A DNA stretch of 57,779 nt from the NCBI GenBank assembly GCA_020853885.1, contig JADYXZ010000007.1, positions 1-57,779 on the forward strand. The letters run 5' to 3'. Numbering within the stretch: the stretch's first letter is position 1; every line of letters begins with the position of its first letter. This document shows positions 41,957 through 52,011 of the stretch, in pieces. The DNA is from Bradyrhizobiaceae bacterium (GTDB lineage: Bacteria > Pseudomonadota > Alphaproteobacteria > Rhizobiales > Xanthobacteraceae). Made by a program: the position numbers and the translations under genes. Under the pieces are notes generated by a model. That model was not told where the DNA came from and searched no databases. It was given only the letters and a program-made list of their open reading frames with translations.

Positions 41957-42008
41957 CTCAGCTAGTGCCGCCTAAGCGACCAAGGGGAAGTCCCTGAACG
42001 ATGAAGCC

Positions 42009-45000
42009 TCACACAACAAGCAGGACGCCTTGCGCGGGCGAATTCATGACTTTGCCGATCGCTTCAGCATAGAGCCTTACCTGGGTCACATAGCGGTCGG
42101 CCGACGAGGCAAACTCATGATCCGTCTTGAAGTCCACCACTACCCAGCCAGTGAACTCCCGCCCTTCTTCGCGAAAGGTAAGGTCGATCACGCCTTCGGC
42201 GAGGCTTCCGTCTTCAAGCCTCATCAGCACGGGAGTTTCGCGGCGAAGCCCGTCCGCGCCTTGGGCCGCGGCCTTTCTCAACACCGGATGATCCAGTGCA
42301 GCGCGCACTGCGATAATCGCGGCTTCGATCTCCTCATCGGTCGCACCGATTAGCCTGCCGCTCGTTGCGGCGATCTGTTCAAGTCCATCACGATCGGCGA
42401 AATCCATGGACGCAAGCATCGCATGGACAAGCGCCCCGAAGCGCCGGCCGCCGGGGCGGTCCGGCCCCCGCCGCGCGATGGTTTCCACCCGCACGGGCGG
42501 CGAAGTCTCGCCGCCCTCCGCGTTTTCGTTTTCCCGGCGCGCGAGTTCGGTCACGGTCTGCACCTTCAATGCGGGTTGCGATGCCCGTGCCAGCAGCTCC
42601 TCGCGGGCTATTTTCCATAGGCGGTAGTTCTCTTCGCTCGCGGCGGCCGCCCCGTCGGCATCAAGCTCCAGCACGCGTTGATGGCGCAAAGGAGCGTGCT
42701 GTTCGGGCTCCGGCGGAAGCACAGCCGGATCCCACCATACGACCGCCGGGCCGTTCGCCACCGGACAATACAGGCCGGGACGTACCGATCCCGCCGGCGG
42801 AGCCTGGCCCTTCGGCCCGCGGTCCAGCACCGTGTCTTCCCCGAATTCAGGACAACCGGGAGCCGGGCCGGACTTCCGGCGCGAGTCCTCCGCGGGATAG
42901 AGCATCGGATCGAGGACCTGGAGCCACCCTCCAATTGGTTCGTCGCCGCAGACCGGCGCGACCAAGAGATCACGTGCCCGCGTTGCCGCGACATAGGCGA
43001 GTCTGATTGCCTCCGCCCGGTCGCGCCGCAGTTCCTCATCCGCAGCTTCCAGGAGCTCGATAGGCGCAGACCCGCATAGCGGCTCAAGCCAGAGCCGGCG
43101 CTGCGGATCGACATGGCGGCTCGGCGTGCTGCTCGTCTCGTTGCAGGTCGGGTCGGCAAGGATCACGACCGGAAATTCAAGGCCCTTGGCCTTGTGCACG
43201 GTCATGATCCGCACGCCTTCCGTTCCCTCTTCGACAATCGGCGCTTCGTTGGCATCGCCGCGCTCGGCATCCGCCTCCATTCTCTCGACGAACACCCGGA
43301 AAGATGATGCGCCCCGCTCGAAATTGCGCGCGAGGTCCACAACTCTTTGACAGTTCGCAAGGGCCTGTTCGCCGTTTCGCCAGAAGGCAATGCCCGGAAG
43401 CGCGCGAGCCCCTTCAAGGAGCATCGTAATCGTCTCCGCGATGGGGCGATGGTTGCGCCCGAAATGCAGCCGGCGCAAAAGCTCGAGAGCATCCGCGACC
43501 TCCATCGCCGCGGGATTGAGCGCTTCGCGGTCGATCCGGCGGCTTGGATTGAGACGCTGCGTTCGAACTGTACCGCCCGTATCCACCTGCTGGCGGAACG
43601 CGAGCAGCGCCTCATCGCTAAGCGCAAAGAATGGACCGCGCAGCGTTGCGAACACCTTCAGCTCGTCCTCGGGCCACTCGATCGCGGTCAGCGCGTTGCG
43701 CAGCGCAATCACTTCTTCCCGGTCATGGAACGACCGCCCGCCGACGAGCACATGCGGAATGCGCCTTGATTCAAGCGCACGCACATAAGGGCGGGTGATG
43801 TCGGCGCCGAAGCTGCGAAAGCGCCGGAACAGAATCGCGATGTGCCGCGGCTTGACCGGGACCCGTTTCTTCTCCTCCTCGACCATCCAGCCGCTCGCGT
43901 CGATCAGCCATTCGACGAATGCCCCCACCGCGTGCGGGAAGGATTCGTCGATGCGCCAGTTCACGATGCTGCCGTAGTCGCCGTAAGGCGCCGGGACAGG
44001 CAATGCGACGACAGTCGGACGACCCTCGATCTCCGGCCTCGCGCGCTCAAGAGGCACGTAGCCGGCTTGGCCGCCCTCGGCATTCATTGCCGGCGCGAAA
44101 GCTCCGTTGACAAGGGCCTGGAGCGAGAGCGGCGCGCGAAAACTCGTGTTCAAGTGAATGAGCTCCGCGCCGGCCGCGAGAAGGCGCTGCTTCACATCTT
44201 CGTAGATCGCTACATCGGCGCGCCGAAACCGGTAAATGGATTGCTTGGGATCGCCGACCAGGAAGAGCTTGCCCGGGACGGGACGAACCGTGCGCCAGTC
44301 CGACTGCGCCGGATCGTCAGCGGACAGCAGGATGAGTATTTCCGCCTGCAGCGGGTCGGTGTCCTGAAATTCATCGACGAAGAAATGGCTGAAGCGCTGC
44401 TGCAGATCGCGGCGCACGGCCGCGTTGTCCCGCACGAGGTCCCGCGTTTTTAGCAGCAGGTCGAGAAAGTCGAGACGCCCGAGCTTTGCTTTTAGATTTT
44501 CGTAGTCGGCGATCGCAGGCTTCAAGGTCTCTTGCAGTAGCGGCGCAAGGTCGGCATCGCTGGCGGCGATGAACGCATCGAGGTCCGCCTTCAGTTGGTC
44601 GCGCCGGCCAAGCACCTCGTCGCGCGCGAGCGCTCCGAAAGTCGTCCGGTGTGCGCCCTTCCAGCTCCAGCTGCGCCGCCGGGCGAAGGCGCGAAGCTCC
44701 GCTTCCAGTCCGTCGTAATCGCGGCCGCTCACTGGTTCGAGGCGCGTGACCTCCTGGACGAAGCGCGTCATCTCCGACAGGTTCATCGCGAGCCGGTCGT
44801 TTGCCCACGAACTTGAGGCAGCGAGCGCGCCCAGTTGCCGCAGCGCATCGATCAGCGCGTCAATCCTGCTGTTCCGGTCGAACTGATCGCGCCGCCACGG
44901 CGCCGGGAAATCCCGGTGCTTGCAAAGCGCATCCAAGCCGGCGCGCAGTTGCTCGCGGGGACTGGCGCGCCGATTCCTGCGCCGCAGAACGCGGCGAACG

Positions 45001-45464
45001 CCTTCCGGAGGGTCGGAGAGGATTCTCTGGAACCAGCCGTCGAACGCTTGGTCCGCAAGCCCCTCCGTCTCCTCTTCCGAACTCACCTCGAAGAGCGGAT
45101 CGATTCCTGCCTCGACCGGGCGCTCGTGAAGAACGTCCGTGCAGAAGGCATGAATCGTTCCGATGCGCGCAAGCTCAAGCTCTCTCAGCGCGCGATCTAA
45201 CCTTTCGCGCTCCTCGCCTTGGGCCGAATGCCGCGCCTCCTCGATCTTGCCGCGAAGGCGCAGCTTCATCTCGCCCGCCGCCTTTTCCGTGAATGTGACG
45301 GCGACGATCTGACTGAGCGCGCCCGCGCCGGACCGGACCAGCCCGACGATTCGCCCGACCAGCTCCGTGGTCTTGCCGGTTCCGGCCGCCGCCTCGACAA
45401 AGAACGTCGTGCCGAACTCGCTCGCAATCCGCCGCCGCGCTTCCGCATCCGCGAGGATCGTCAT
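42009..45464 (-). CDS. UvrD/AddA-like helicase-nuclease
   Basis: 1151 residues. Walker A is AAAGTGKTT (25-33), followed by QIVAVTFTEKAAGEMK, FFVDEFQDTDPLQ, LVGDPKQSIYRFR, VRIMTVHKAKGLEFPV and YVAATRARDLL, the full SF1A motif set. The C-terminus has a RecB-type nuclease (FGALVHAML, EGVIDLTF, VVVDFKTD). It pairs with the upstream AddB-like gene (4-bp overlap) as an exonuclease V-type complex. The N-terminus is unlike the usual rhizobial AddA, so this may be a second, acquired pair used in phage defence or repair. No gene symbol is given for that reason. Confidence 0.88.
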   Translation of the reverse strand: MTILADAEARRRIASEFGTTFFVEAAAGTGKTTELVGRIVGLVRSGAGALSQIVAVTFTEKAAGEMKLRLRGKIEEARHSAQGEERERLDRALRELELARIGTIHAFCTDVLHERPVEAGIDPLFEVSSEEETEGLADQAFDGWFQRILSDPPEGVRRVLRRRNRRASPREQLRAGLDALCKHRDFPAPWRRDQFDRNSRIDALIDALRQLGALAASSSWANDRLAMNLSEMTRFVQEVTRLEPVSGRDYDGLEAELRAFARRRSWSWKGAHRTTFGALARDEVLGRRDQLKADLDAFIAASDADLAPLLQETLKPAIADYENLKAKLGRLDFLDLLLKTRDLVRDNAAVRRDLQQRFSHFFVDEFQDTDPLQAEILILLSADDPAQSDWRTVRPVPGKLFLVGDPKQSIYRFRRADVAIYEDVKQRLLAAGAELIHLNTSFRAPLSLQALVNGAFAPAMNAEGGQAGYVPLERARPEIEGRPTVVALPVPAPYGDYGSIVNWRIDESFPHAVGAFVEWLIDASGWMVEEEKKRVPVKPRHIAILFRRFRSFGADITRPYVRALESRRIPHVLVGGRSFHDREEVIALRNALTAIEWPEDELKVFATLRGPFFALSDEALLAFRQQVDTGGTVRTQRLNPSRRIDREALNPAAMEVADALELLRRLHFGRNHRPIAETITMLLEGARALPGIAFWRNGEQALANCQRVVDLARNFERGASSFRVFVERMEADAERGDANEAPIVEEGTEGVRIMTVHKAKGLEFPVVILADPTCNETSSTPSRHVDPQRRLWLEPLCGSAPIELLEAADEELRRDRAEAIRLAYVAATRARDLLVAPVCGDEPIGGWLQVLDPMLYPAEDSRRKSGPAPGCPEFGEDTVLDRGPKGQAPPAGSVRPGLYCPVANGPAVVWWDPAVLPPEPEQHAPLRHQRVLELDADGAAAASEENYRLWKIAREELLARASQPALKVQTVTELARRENENAEGGETSPPVRVETIARRGPDRPGGRRFGALVHAMLASMDFADRDGLEQIAATSGRLIGATDEEIEAAIIAVRAALDHPVLRKAAAQGADGLRRETPVLMRLEDGSLAEGVIDLTFREEGREFTGWVVVDFKTDHEFASSADRYVTQVRLYAEAIGKVMNSPAQGVLLVV

Positions 45465-48400
45465 GACAGGCTCCGCACAAACTGAAGCCCGTTCAGGCGG
45501 CTCTGCGGCTTGCCCGCGGCCCGCAACTCCTCATAGGGACCGCAGACAATGCGGTAGTCGCAATAATCGCATCCTCCCGTCTCCGGGGCCGCCGGAAGGA
45601 ATGGACGCAGGAGAGCTGCGCCGATCTCGTCGGATATTTGCACCGCGATCTGGCGCGCATACTCGTTGAGGGCGACCTCGCGCTCCGTAAATCCGCCATT
45701 TGCCGTGCAGAAATAGAGCCGGCCCGCGAGCACCCTGGCTTCACCAGCAAGTAGTTTTTCCGCCGCGAGGACGTAGAGCAGCGGCTGCAGCGACTTTCCT
45801 CCCCGGACGATCTCGTCGGCCTTCCCGTCGAGCTTGCCGGTCTTGTGATCGGTTACCCGCGCTGTTCCCGATGGGTGGCGTTCAACGAGGTCGATCGACC
45901 CCCGCAGCTGAATGCCGCAATCGAGCTGCACCGCATCGGGAACAGAGTCGGGATCCGCGTGCCGGCGCTCGGGCCGCCGTGCGAGGCCGAACGACAGCTC
46001 AAAACGCCACGGCACGTATCCCGAGTCGTCTTCGCTTGCGCGCCGCAGCCATTCGCGAAGATCGGCCCGGATGGCGGAGACGCCGTCCTCCCAGACGCGC
46101 TCGATCGCCGGCGCAAGATCGTCGTGATAGCGAGCGGCAACTTCGGCCAGCACGGCATCAAGCTGGCGCCATGCGTCTTCTAGATTGCCCGCTCGCACGG
46201 GGAGCAGGCCTTGGCCGCGAAGGCGCCCGAGCAGTTCGAACTGCGCGTCGTGAAAAAGGGAGCCCCGCTGCAACGGATCGAGTTCGTCAATCGCCTCGGG
46301 CACCTCGCGGGGTGCCAGTCCGTGAATTGCCCGCAGGAAAAACCGGTACGGGCAGCGCGCGTAATCCTGAAGCGCCGTCGGCGAGTAGCTTCGCGCGCCG
46401 AGCCGGTGCGAAGCCATCAATCCCTGAACGGTGGGCGATGTGCTCAGAAGTCCGTCGGAAGATGTCCAGTTCCTGCTCCATCGCTGAAAGCGGTTGCGTA
46501 ACGCCCGCGCCAAATGCGGGTTGACCGTAACGAGATATCGCGCCGCCCCCGGACGCTCGCCACCCCGCGCCGAAAGTCCCTCCAGCAGGGCGAGGTCGTG
46601 CTCGGCGTCGTCTATCGCATCCGCTACATCAACCGGCGCCGGCCAGCCGAGCCTTGCGTTGGTCGCCGTCTCGGCGCGGCGGGCGAGCGTCGCAAAATCG
46701 GGCAGCACGCCTTCGGCTGCGCGGAGCGCTTCCAGCGCATAGAAAGAAGGCACGCGCGGCCGTGCTTGATCGAGATCGAGGCGCGGATACGAAAAACAGA
46801 TCCTGCGCTCGGCCGCGCCAACCGCGAGAGCCATTGCGAGGCGCTCGGTCTCGAGACGCGTTTGATTTGTTTGCAGGCGGTCGCTGATCCGCTCTCTCGC
46901 GCCATCGAGCAGGATCGGTTCTTCCACGATCTTTCGCGGGAACATCCGTTCGGCGACCCCAACAACAAAGACGGCCTCGAAGCTGAGTCCTCGTGCCGCC
47001 TCTGTCGGACCGACAAACACCTTGCCGTAACGCTGCGACGGCGGCGGCACGCTCGCCTCAAGGAGAAGCCGCTCCATCACCGCCAGGACTTCGCTCAGCG
47101 TGACAGGCCCGACAGGCCCCATCGGAGCCAGCTCGGCAAGCAAAGCGAGCACGCGGTCGGGGTTCTTCAGCGCCCGCGTCGCGAGGCCTGCCAAGCGATC
47201 CAGCCACTCGCCCCAGTTCGCGGCGCCGGGCAACTCATCCAGAGCTTCGATCAATGGCAGGGCATACGTGCCGAATGCGCTGAGATCATCGAGCGTTCGC
47301 GTCAGACTTTCAGCTTCTGCTTCGTCCGCTTCCGCAAGCCTGAGCCGCAGGTCATTCGCGAGGCCGTCAAGTCGCCGCCGCCATCGCTCGCGACCGCCGA
47401 TCACCGCGGCTTCGACCAGCAACCGCTCCCACCGCCGGGGCGCCCTTAGCTGACCGTCACTGACGGGGGATTCCTCGGGCGCGCCGCCGCTGGCTTCGGT
47501 TCCTTCAGTTTCGCGTAGCGCCTCGCCGTTTTCCGGGGGAAGCGGCAGCATGAGCTCGCTATCGGGAGCGGCCCATCTGTCCGCGGAAGGCGCAGGGGGC
47601 GGCGGTGTTCCTTCCGGCCCTGCATCCGGCACCTGCCCCAAGGAGAGATATTCCGCGAACCGCCGCGCGGACAGGCCTTCGGCCGCGCATTTGAGGAGCG
47701 CGCAGAAGGCGCGGCCCGCAGGGTCGGGCCTTATCGCCCCGCGAACGAAATGCGCCGGGATGCCCGCGCGATTGAAGGCCTCCTTGAGATTGGCCCGATA
47801 AGCTTCGGGCGACCGCAGGAACACCGCTATCGAATCGAAGGGGACGCCGCTCCGGGCGAGGGTAAGCACGCGCCGGGCGACTTCAACACATTCGCGGCCC
47901 TCGCCCGGGGCCGAGAACATGTCGACGCCTTCCCCCGCACCCAAAGGGATCGCATTCGCGTCCTCGCTAAAGAGGCGCCGCTGCAGATTGAATAGAGCAC
48001 CGCTCCCGGCGGCAGTCAGATCGATGTTCTCGACTTCAGCATTGAGGCCCCGCCCCAATCGGGCCACGGCTGCTTCATCGGATGCCGGCGATGTCGCCAG
48101 GACCTCAGGCGCCTTCGCCGCAAGCGCCCGCACGAACTCCAGTTCGGCTTCAGTGCTAACCGCCACATCGAGCAGGAGCGTCGGCAGGCCGATCAAGCGA
48201 TCCTGACCACCCCCGCGCGCCGCTGCGGCAGCGATTTCCACCATGCCCGCCCAATCCGCCAGCCCGGCCACAGAGAGCTCTGCCTCATAGCCCGCCAGGA
48301 GCGGAGCAAGGTCGGACGCAACGCCGTTCAGACGCTCCCGCTCGACGCGGGCGAGGCGCAGCTCTGCGATCACATCGGCGAGCGCCCGAGGAAACCCAGG

Positions 48401-48742
48401 CGTTTCCGAGACGGCACGAAAGCGGCCGAGCCCATTCTCTTCCCGGAAGCGGTGCACAACGCGCGCCGCAACCGCGTGCATGCCGATCCGGCCGAGCGGA
48501 ACAAGCCCGCGCAAAGTCAGGGCCGGCCGGGCAATCACGGCCGCAAGCTGCGCCAATGTCAGCCGATGCCAGCCAAGAGCCGCGCCTTTGTCGCTGACCA
48601 CCCGGCGCACGAGCTCATTTGCAGCGTCGAGGCTTGCCCCGAGAATGAGCACCTCTTCTGCGGGCTTCCTTGCTTCCAGCCACGCGCGGGCGCGGGCAAT
48701 GCGCCGGTGGTTCACGGACGAGACGAGCAGTCTTGCGGCCAT
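45461..48742 (-). CDS. AddB/AdnA-like nuclease subunit with Fe-S cysteines
   Basis: 1093 residues. An inactivated helicase-like body is followed by a RecB-family nuclease (GSLFHDAQFELL, GSIDLVERH, VTDHKTGK). YARCPYRFFL plus CDYC and C1067 (C1058, C1061, C1067) form a four-Cys iron-sulphur clasp as in AddB/AdnA. The start is ATG at 48742 and the gene overlaps its partner by 4 bp. Together they would resect DNA ends. Whether this is the housekeeping AddAB or a parallel copy cannot be told from the window. Confidence 0.85.
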   Translation of the reverse strand: MAARLLVSSVNHRRIARARAWLEARKPAEEVLILGASLDAANELVRRVVSDKGAALGWHRLTLAQLAAVIARPALTLRGLVPLGRIGMHAVAARVVHRFREENGLGRFRAVSETPGFPRALADVIAELRLARVERERLNGVASDLAPLLAGYEAELSVAGLADWAGMVEIAAAAARGGGQDRLIGLPTLLLDVAVSTEAELEFVRALAAKAPEVLATSPASDEAAVARLGRGLNAEVENIDLTAAGSGALFNLQRRLFSEDANAIPLGAGEGVDMFSAPGEGRECVEVARRVLTLARSGVPFDSIAVFLRSPEAYRANLKEAFNRAGIPAHFVRGAIRPDPAGRAFCALLKCAAEGLSARRFAEYLSLGQVPDAGPEGTPPPPAPSADRWAAPDSELMLPLPPENGEALRETEGTEASGGAPEESPVSDGQLRAPRRWERLLVEAAVIGGRERWRRRLDGLANDLRLRLAEADEAEAESLTRTLDDLSAFGTYALPLIEALDELPGAANWGEWLDRLAGLATRALKNPDRVLALLAELAPMGPVGPVTLSEVLAVMERLLLEASVPPPSQRYGKVFVGPTEAARGLSFEAVFVVGVAERMFPRKIVEEPILLDGARERISDRLQTNQTRLETERLAMALAVGAAERRICFSYPRLDLDQARPRVPSFYALEALRAAEGVLPDFATLARRAETATNARLGWPAPVDVADAIDDAEHDLALLEGLSARGGERPGAARYLVTVNPHLARALRNRFQRWSRNWTSSDGLLSTSPTVQGLMASHRLGARSYSPTALQDYARCPYRFFLRAIHGLAPREVPEAIDELDPLQRGSLFHDAQFELLGRLRGQGLLPVRAGNLEDAWRQLDAVLAEVAARYHDDLAPAIERVWEDGVSAIRADLREWLRRASEDDSGYVPWRFELSFGLARRPERRHADPDSVPDAVQLDCGIQLRGSIDLVERHPSGTARVTDHKTGKLDGKADEIVRGGKSLQPLLYVLAAEKLLAGEARVLAGRLYFCTANGGFTEREVALNEYARQIAVQISDEIGAALLRPFLPAAPETGGCDYCDYRIVCGPYEELRAAGKPQSRLNGLQFVRSLS

Positions 48743-49036
48743 GCGCCGGAATGTAACAGAGTCCCGCGGGCCGCAAGCCCCCGCTCAGCGCTACAAGTGG
48801 TCCCATTTTGATGCGCCGGCCCCGGACGACATAGCAGAAACCGTACCCCGAAAATCGCTGCGAAGGCCGCCGGCGTCAGTTCTTGACCGACTCGCGTGGC
48901 GCTGAGAATTCTTGCCGGCAACCTCGCTGCGGAAGATCTCAGACAGGCGACTCGAGCCCCCGACAAGCGGACTATGATGCCGAATCCATCTCTAAACTCG
49001 TTGTGAATCACACATTTTCTCACCAGTTGCTCGCGA

Positions 49037-50839
49037 TCATGGCGAATCGATCGGGCCCAACTGCCCCCAACTCCGCATCGCAACCGTTTGTTTGGACCAC
49101 AACACCGGCAGGCTGCTGCCCCGCATTAGCGTGTGCGCTGTAAGAGCCGGGGACTGCCGACCCTCCGAAATGTCCTCGACGAGTCTTGGAGCTAGGAAAG
49201 CGAGTCTCAGAATTCGAGCAACTGTACTTACGGTAAGTCCCTCCCGATCGGCGATCTCGCCCAAGCTCTCGAAGCGCCTGTCACGCAGCTCTTCAAACCA
49301 AGTGACAGCTCGTGCAAGAAGCTTCAGCAATGCCGGATCCGGCGATCGGCTTCCTTCGGCATTTGCCGCCGGGAGAACTAGCCGGGTCTGAACGCCTTCG
49401 CGGTGCAGCTGGACGGGAATGCGAACCGTCAGCACCTTTCCATGAGATCTGGGATTCGACCGTTCGGTTCTTGTGACAGCAGGACCGCCCCGGTCGCGGT
49501 TTGAGATCGACGCGTCCCCTTTACCGATTTTGTCACTTTCCGAACCAGCTAACCGGGAGGCAAGCGCATCATGCGCGATCTCGATCTGAATCTCAGCCCC
49601 ACCTACGACGATCCGCCGGACAATGGTGACCAGCACGCTCCGTTTTTCGTGCGTATCGCTTGAGTCCAGTAGTGCAATTGCTTTCAGGGCATTTCTCATA
49701 GCCGCGCTGATCAACGACGGGCTCCTGCTCTTTTTTGGCAGCAATCCAATCAGCGTTCTTCGATTCATGAGCAGCGATTTCAGACGGCTGATGACTGGCC
49801 GCTCGAGCTCGTGCGCCGCGATGCGCCATTTCGGCCACTGTACCTCCTCCTGTGATGACGAGACGTAGTACCGATATCGCTTTGTGCCCTTGCTCGTATG
49901 GCTCGTTGAAAACGCCCTCCCCTGCTCGTCATAAAGCAAGCCCGCCAAGAGCGAGGGGTCGATCGCATTCTTGTTGACGCGGCGTTGACCCCAGTTCGCC
50001 GCGAGCTGCGCCTGCACAGCGTCCCAAGTCTTGCGATCGACGATGCTCTGATGCTGGCCAGAATACGTTTGGCCCTTGTGCCGAATCTCGCCGACATAGA
50101 TCGGGTTCGAGAGAATCTTGTAGAGCAGACCCCGGCTGAACGGCCGGCCGCCATAGGCCCGGCCCGTCTTGGCAGTCGTCATGGGACGAAGCAGTCTGCG
50201 GCGCTTCAATTCGGCTGCGACCTTCCGGACATTTCGGTGCCGGAGATAGAAATCGAAGATCTTGCGGACGAGCGCGGCTTCCTGCTGGTGAACCACCAAC
50301 TGCCGCTGGGTCGCGCGATATCCGAGCGGCACGTAACCGCCCATCCACATGCCCTTCTTCTTCGAGGCCGCGACTTTGTCTCGGATCCGCTCGGCCGTGA
50401 CCTCACGCTCGAACTGCGCGAAGGAGAGAAGCACGTTGAGGGTCAGCCGGCCCATGGATGTCGTGGTGTTGAACTGCTGAGTCACGCTAACGAACGAGAC
50501 CCCCTGCTGCTCAAAGGTCTCGACGATCCTTGCGAAATCGGCGAGCGATCGGGTCAGGCGGTCGACCTTGTAGACGACCACGACGTCGATCTTGCCGGAT
50601 TGGATATCACTCAGGAGCCGTTGTAGCGCCGGCCGCTCCAGCGAACCGCCTGAGAACCCGCCGTCGTCATAGGCGGTGCGGATCAGCTCCCAGCCCTCGT
50701 GGCGCTGGCTCTTGATGAAGGCCTCGCAGGCTTCCCGCTGCGCATGCAGCGAGTTGAAATCCTGCTCCAGCCCCTCCTCCGAGGATTTCCGCGTGTAGAT
50801 GGCGCAGCGGAGCTGCCGGATCTTCGGGGCGCTACGCAT
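49037..50839 (-). CDS. large serine recombinase
   Basis: 600 residues. The N-terminal resolvase domain has IYTRKSSEEGLEQDFNSLHA with the catalytic Ser near residue 19, SGGSLERPALQ and VYKVDRLTRSLADF. It is followed by the recombinase domain (GYVPLGYR, RPFSRGLLYKILSNPIYVGE) and a C-terminal region with a helix-turn-helix-like stretch (LGEIADREGLTVSTVARILR). It is a site-specific integrase of the phage/transposon class. The start is ATG at 50839, overlapping the DUF2924 gene. It has its own small module with DUF2924 and DUF3489 and is independent of the tRNA-Met element. Confidence 0.9.
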   Translation of the reverse strand: MRSAPKIRQLRCAIYTRKSSEEGLEQDFNSLHAQREACEAFIKSQRHEGWELIRTAYDDGGFSGGSLERPALQRLLSDIQSGKIDVVVVYKVDRLTRSLADFARIVETFEQQGVSFVSVTQQFNTTTSMGRLTLNVLLSFAQFEREVTAERIRDKVAASKKKGMWMGGYVPLGYRATQRQLVVHQQEAALVRKIFDFYLRHRNVRKVAAELKRRRLLRPMTTAKTGRAYGGRPFSRGLLYKILSNPIYVGEIRHKGQTYSGQHQSIVDRKTWDAVQAQLAANWGQRRVNKNAIDPSLLAGLLYDEQGRAFSTSHTSKGTKRYRYYVSSSQEEVQWPKWRIAAHELERPVISRLKSLLMNRRTLIGLLPKKSRSPSLISAAMRNALKAIALLDSSDTHEKRSVLVTIVRRIVVGGAEIQIEIAHDALASRLAGSESDKIGKGDASISNRDRGGPAVTRTERSNPRSHGKVLTVRIPVQLHREGVQTRLVLPAANAEGSRSPDPALLKLLARAVTWFEELRDRRFESLGEIADREGLTVSTVARILRLAFLAPRLVEDISEGRQSPALTAHTLMRGSSLPVLWSKQTVAMRSWGQLGPIDSP

Positions 50840-51323
50840 GCGAGTCTCGCCTTTTCTGGGCGTTCTTGTTGCCGCCCGGCCGCGGCTTGATCCCGAAGAA
50901 GACCAGGCCATTCCACTGGGTGCCGGTGATCGCCCGGGCGACCTGGGAGAGCGAGCGGTAGCGTTTCCCCTTCCAGGCAAAGCCCTCTTCCAGCACCATC
51001 ACCGTGTGGGTTTCGTTACGCCACGAGCGGACGAGCGCGGTGCCAGGCTTGATGCGTGGGGCGGTACTGATCGCCTCTTCCCTGCCCTCCCGTAGTGCTT
51101 CAGCGATCTGCCGCAGCCGGCGGCGCGTCGCCGGCTTGAGGCCGCCATAGACCTCCACCTGCATCTGGTAGGCCACTGCCCGTATCAGAAACTCGCGGCG
51201 GAACGTCTTCGGGGCGGGCGTGCGGTAGTGCTTCTCCCAGCGCCGGCGGAGTTCGGAAAGTTCGAGATCGCGCAAACGCGCGATCTCGTCCTCCAATATG
51301 CAGGGATCGACCAGACCGGCCAT
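50832..51323 (-). CDS. DUF2924 protein
   Basis: 163 residues with the DUF2924 pattern: ELRRRWEKHYRTPAPKTFRR, then RIKPGTALVRSWRNETHTVM and AWKGKRYRSLSQVARAITGT. The family is a constant companion of large serine recombinases in alphaproteobacteria; its role is unknown, possibly a DNA-binding directionality factor. ATG at 51323 is preferred. It overlaps the recombinase start by 8 bp. Confidence 0.85.
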   Translation of the reverse strand: MAGLVDPCILEDEIARLRDLELSELRRRWEKHYRTPAPKTFRREFLIRAVAYQMQVEVYGGLKPATRRRLRQIAEALREGREEAISTAPRIKPGTALVRSWRNETHTVMVLEEGFAWKGKRYRSLSQVARAITGTQWNGLVFFGIKPRPGGNKNAQKRRDSHA

Positions 51324-51324
51324 A

Positions 51325-52011
51325 TCAGCGGGACGACCGCTTGGGCGTGCCGACAATGCAATAGACAGCCTTGCCGCCCTCCTTTCGCTGGACGTCGATC
51401 TTGTAGCCGGCCTTGCGCAGCCCGGAGATCACGGCGCGCCCAGTGTGCGGCAGCCAGTCAGTTGCCTTGACGATCGCGTCGATATCAGCGCCCTGCTTCC
51501 GCTGCAGCAGCCCGATCAGGATCGCCTGCTTCGAGCCGGCTTTCGGCTTTCCGTCCCTGGCCGGCCGATTCTTATTTGCTGCGTGCGCCCCGCCTTTCTT
51601 GCTGGCAGAAGACGTGGAAGGTGCAGGTGCCCTGCTCTTCGGTCTCGCCGCTTTACGCGATTTGCCTCGCGGCTTTTTGGCGGCCGCTTCCTGGAATGAG
51701 CTGATTGATTGATTTCCTGCTCGCTCTGGCGTGGTCTCGTGCGCCTCTTCGGTCTCTGCAGGATCGATGCCGATGGCGGCAAGCCCTGCTTGAGTGATCC
51801 GCAGGGCAAAGGCGTCGCCATTGCGGTCGCGCCGGAACACGGCGTGGCCGTTCCTTGCCGGCATCTCTTCCGCGAGTCCTTGCTTGAGGAGCGGCTTGAA
51901 GAGCTTGACCACCGTTCCGGCCACCGCGTCCGGCGGCAGCGCGATCATGCGATCGTTACGTTGCGCGGCTGCGCTGAGCAGCACGAGCTGCTGGTCTGAA
52001 AGCTTCGGCAT
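51325..52011 (-). CDS. DUF3489 protein
   Basis: 228 residues. The N-terminal LSDQQLVLLSAAAQRNDRMI is followed by a Lys/Ala/Pro-rich linker and the C-terminal DUF3489 module (GSKQAILIGLLQRKQGADID, then WLPHTGRAVISGLRKAGY), probably winged-helix. It precedes the DUF2924 gene by 1 bp in the serine recombinase operon. The start is ATG at 52011. Confidence 0.85.
   Translation of the reverse strand: MPKLSDQQLVLLSAAAQRNDRMIALPPDAVAGTVVKLFKPLLKQGLAEEMPARNGHAVFRRDRNGDAFALRITQAGLAAIGIDPAETEEAHETTPERAGNQSISSFQEAAAKKPRGKSRKAARPKSRAPAPSTSSASKKGGAHAANKNRPARDGKPKAGSKQAILIGLLQRKQGADIDAIVKATDWLPHTGRAVISGLRKAGYKIDVQRKEGGKAVYCIVGTPKRSSR

Noticed and set aside
41943-41975. A tRNA-like string (GTAGCTCAGCTAG) at the end of the giant helicase gene
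   Set aside because: Only about 15 bases resemble a tRNA D arm; no anticodon, T arm or acceptor pairing follows, and part of it is the gene's last codons and stop.
42030-48905. Several plus-strand frames opposite the AddAB-like genes
   Set aside because: They are shadows of the two large minus-strand genes and have no domain features.
48712-49083. A minus-strand frame between the AddB-like gene and the recombinase
   Set aside because: No motif or ribosome-binding site; at most a decayed insertion-sequence fragment.
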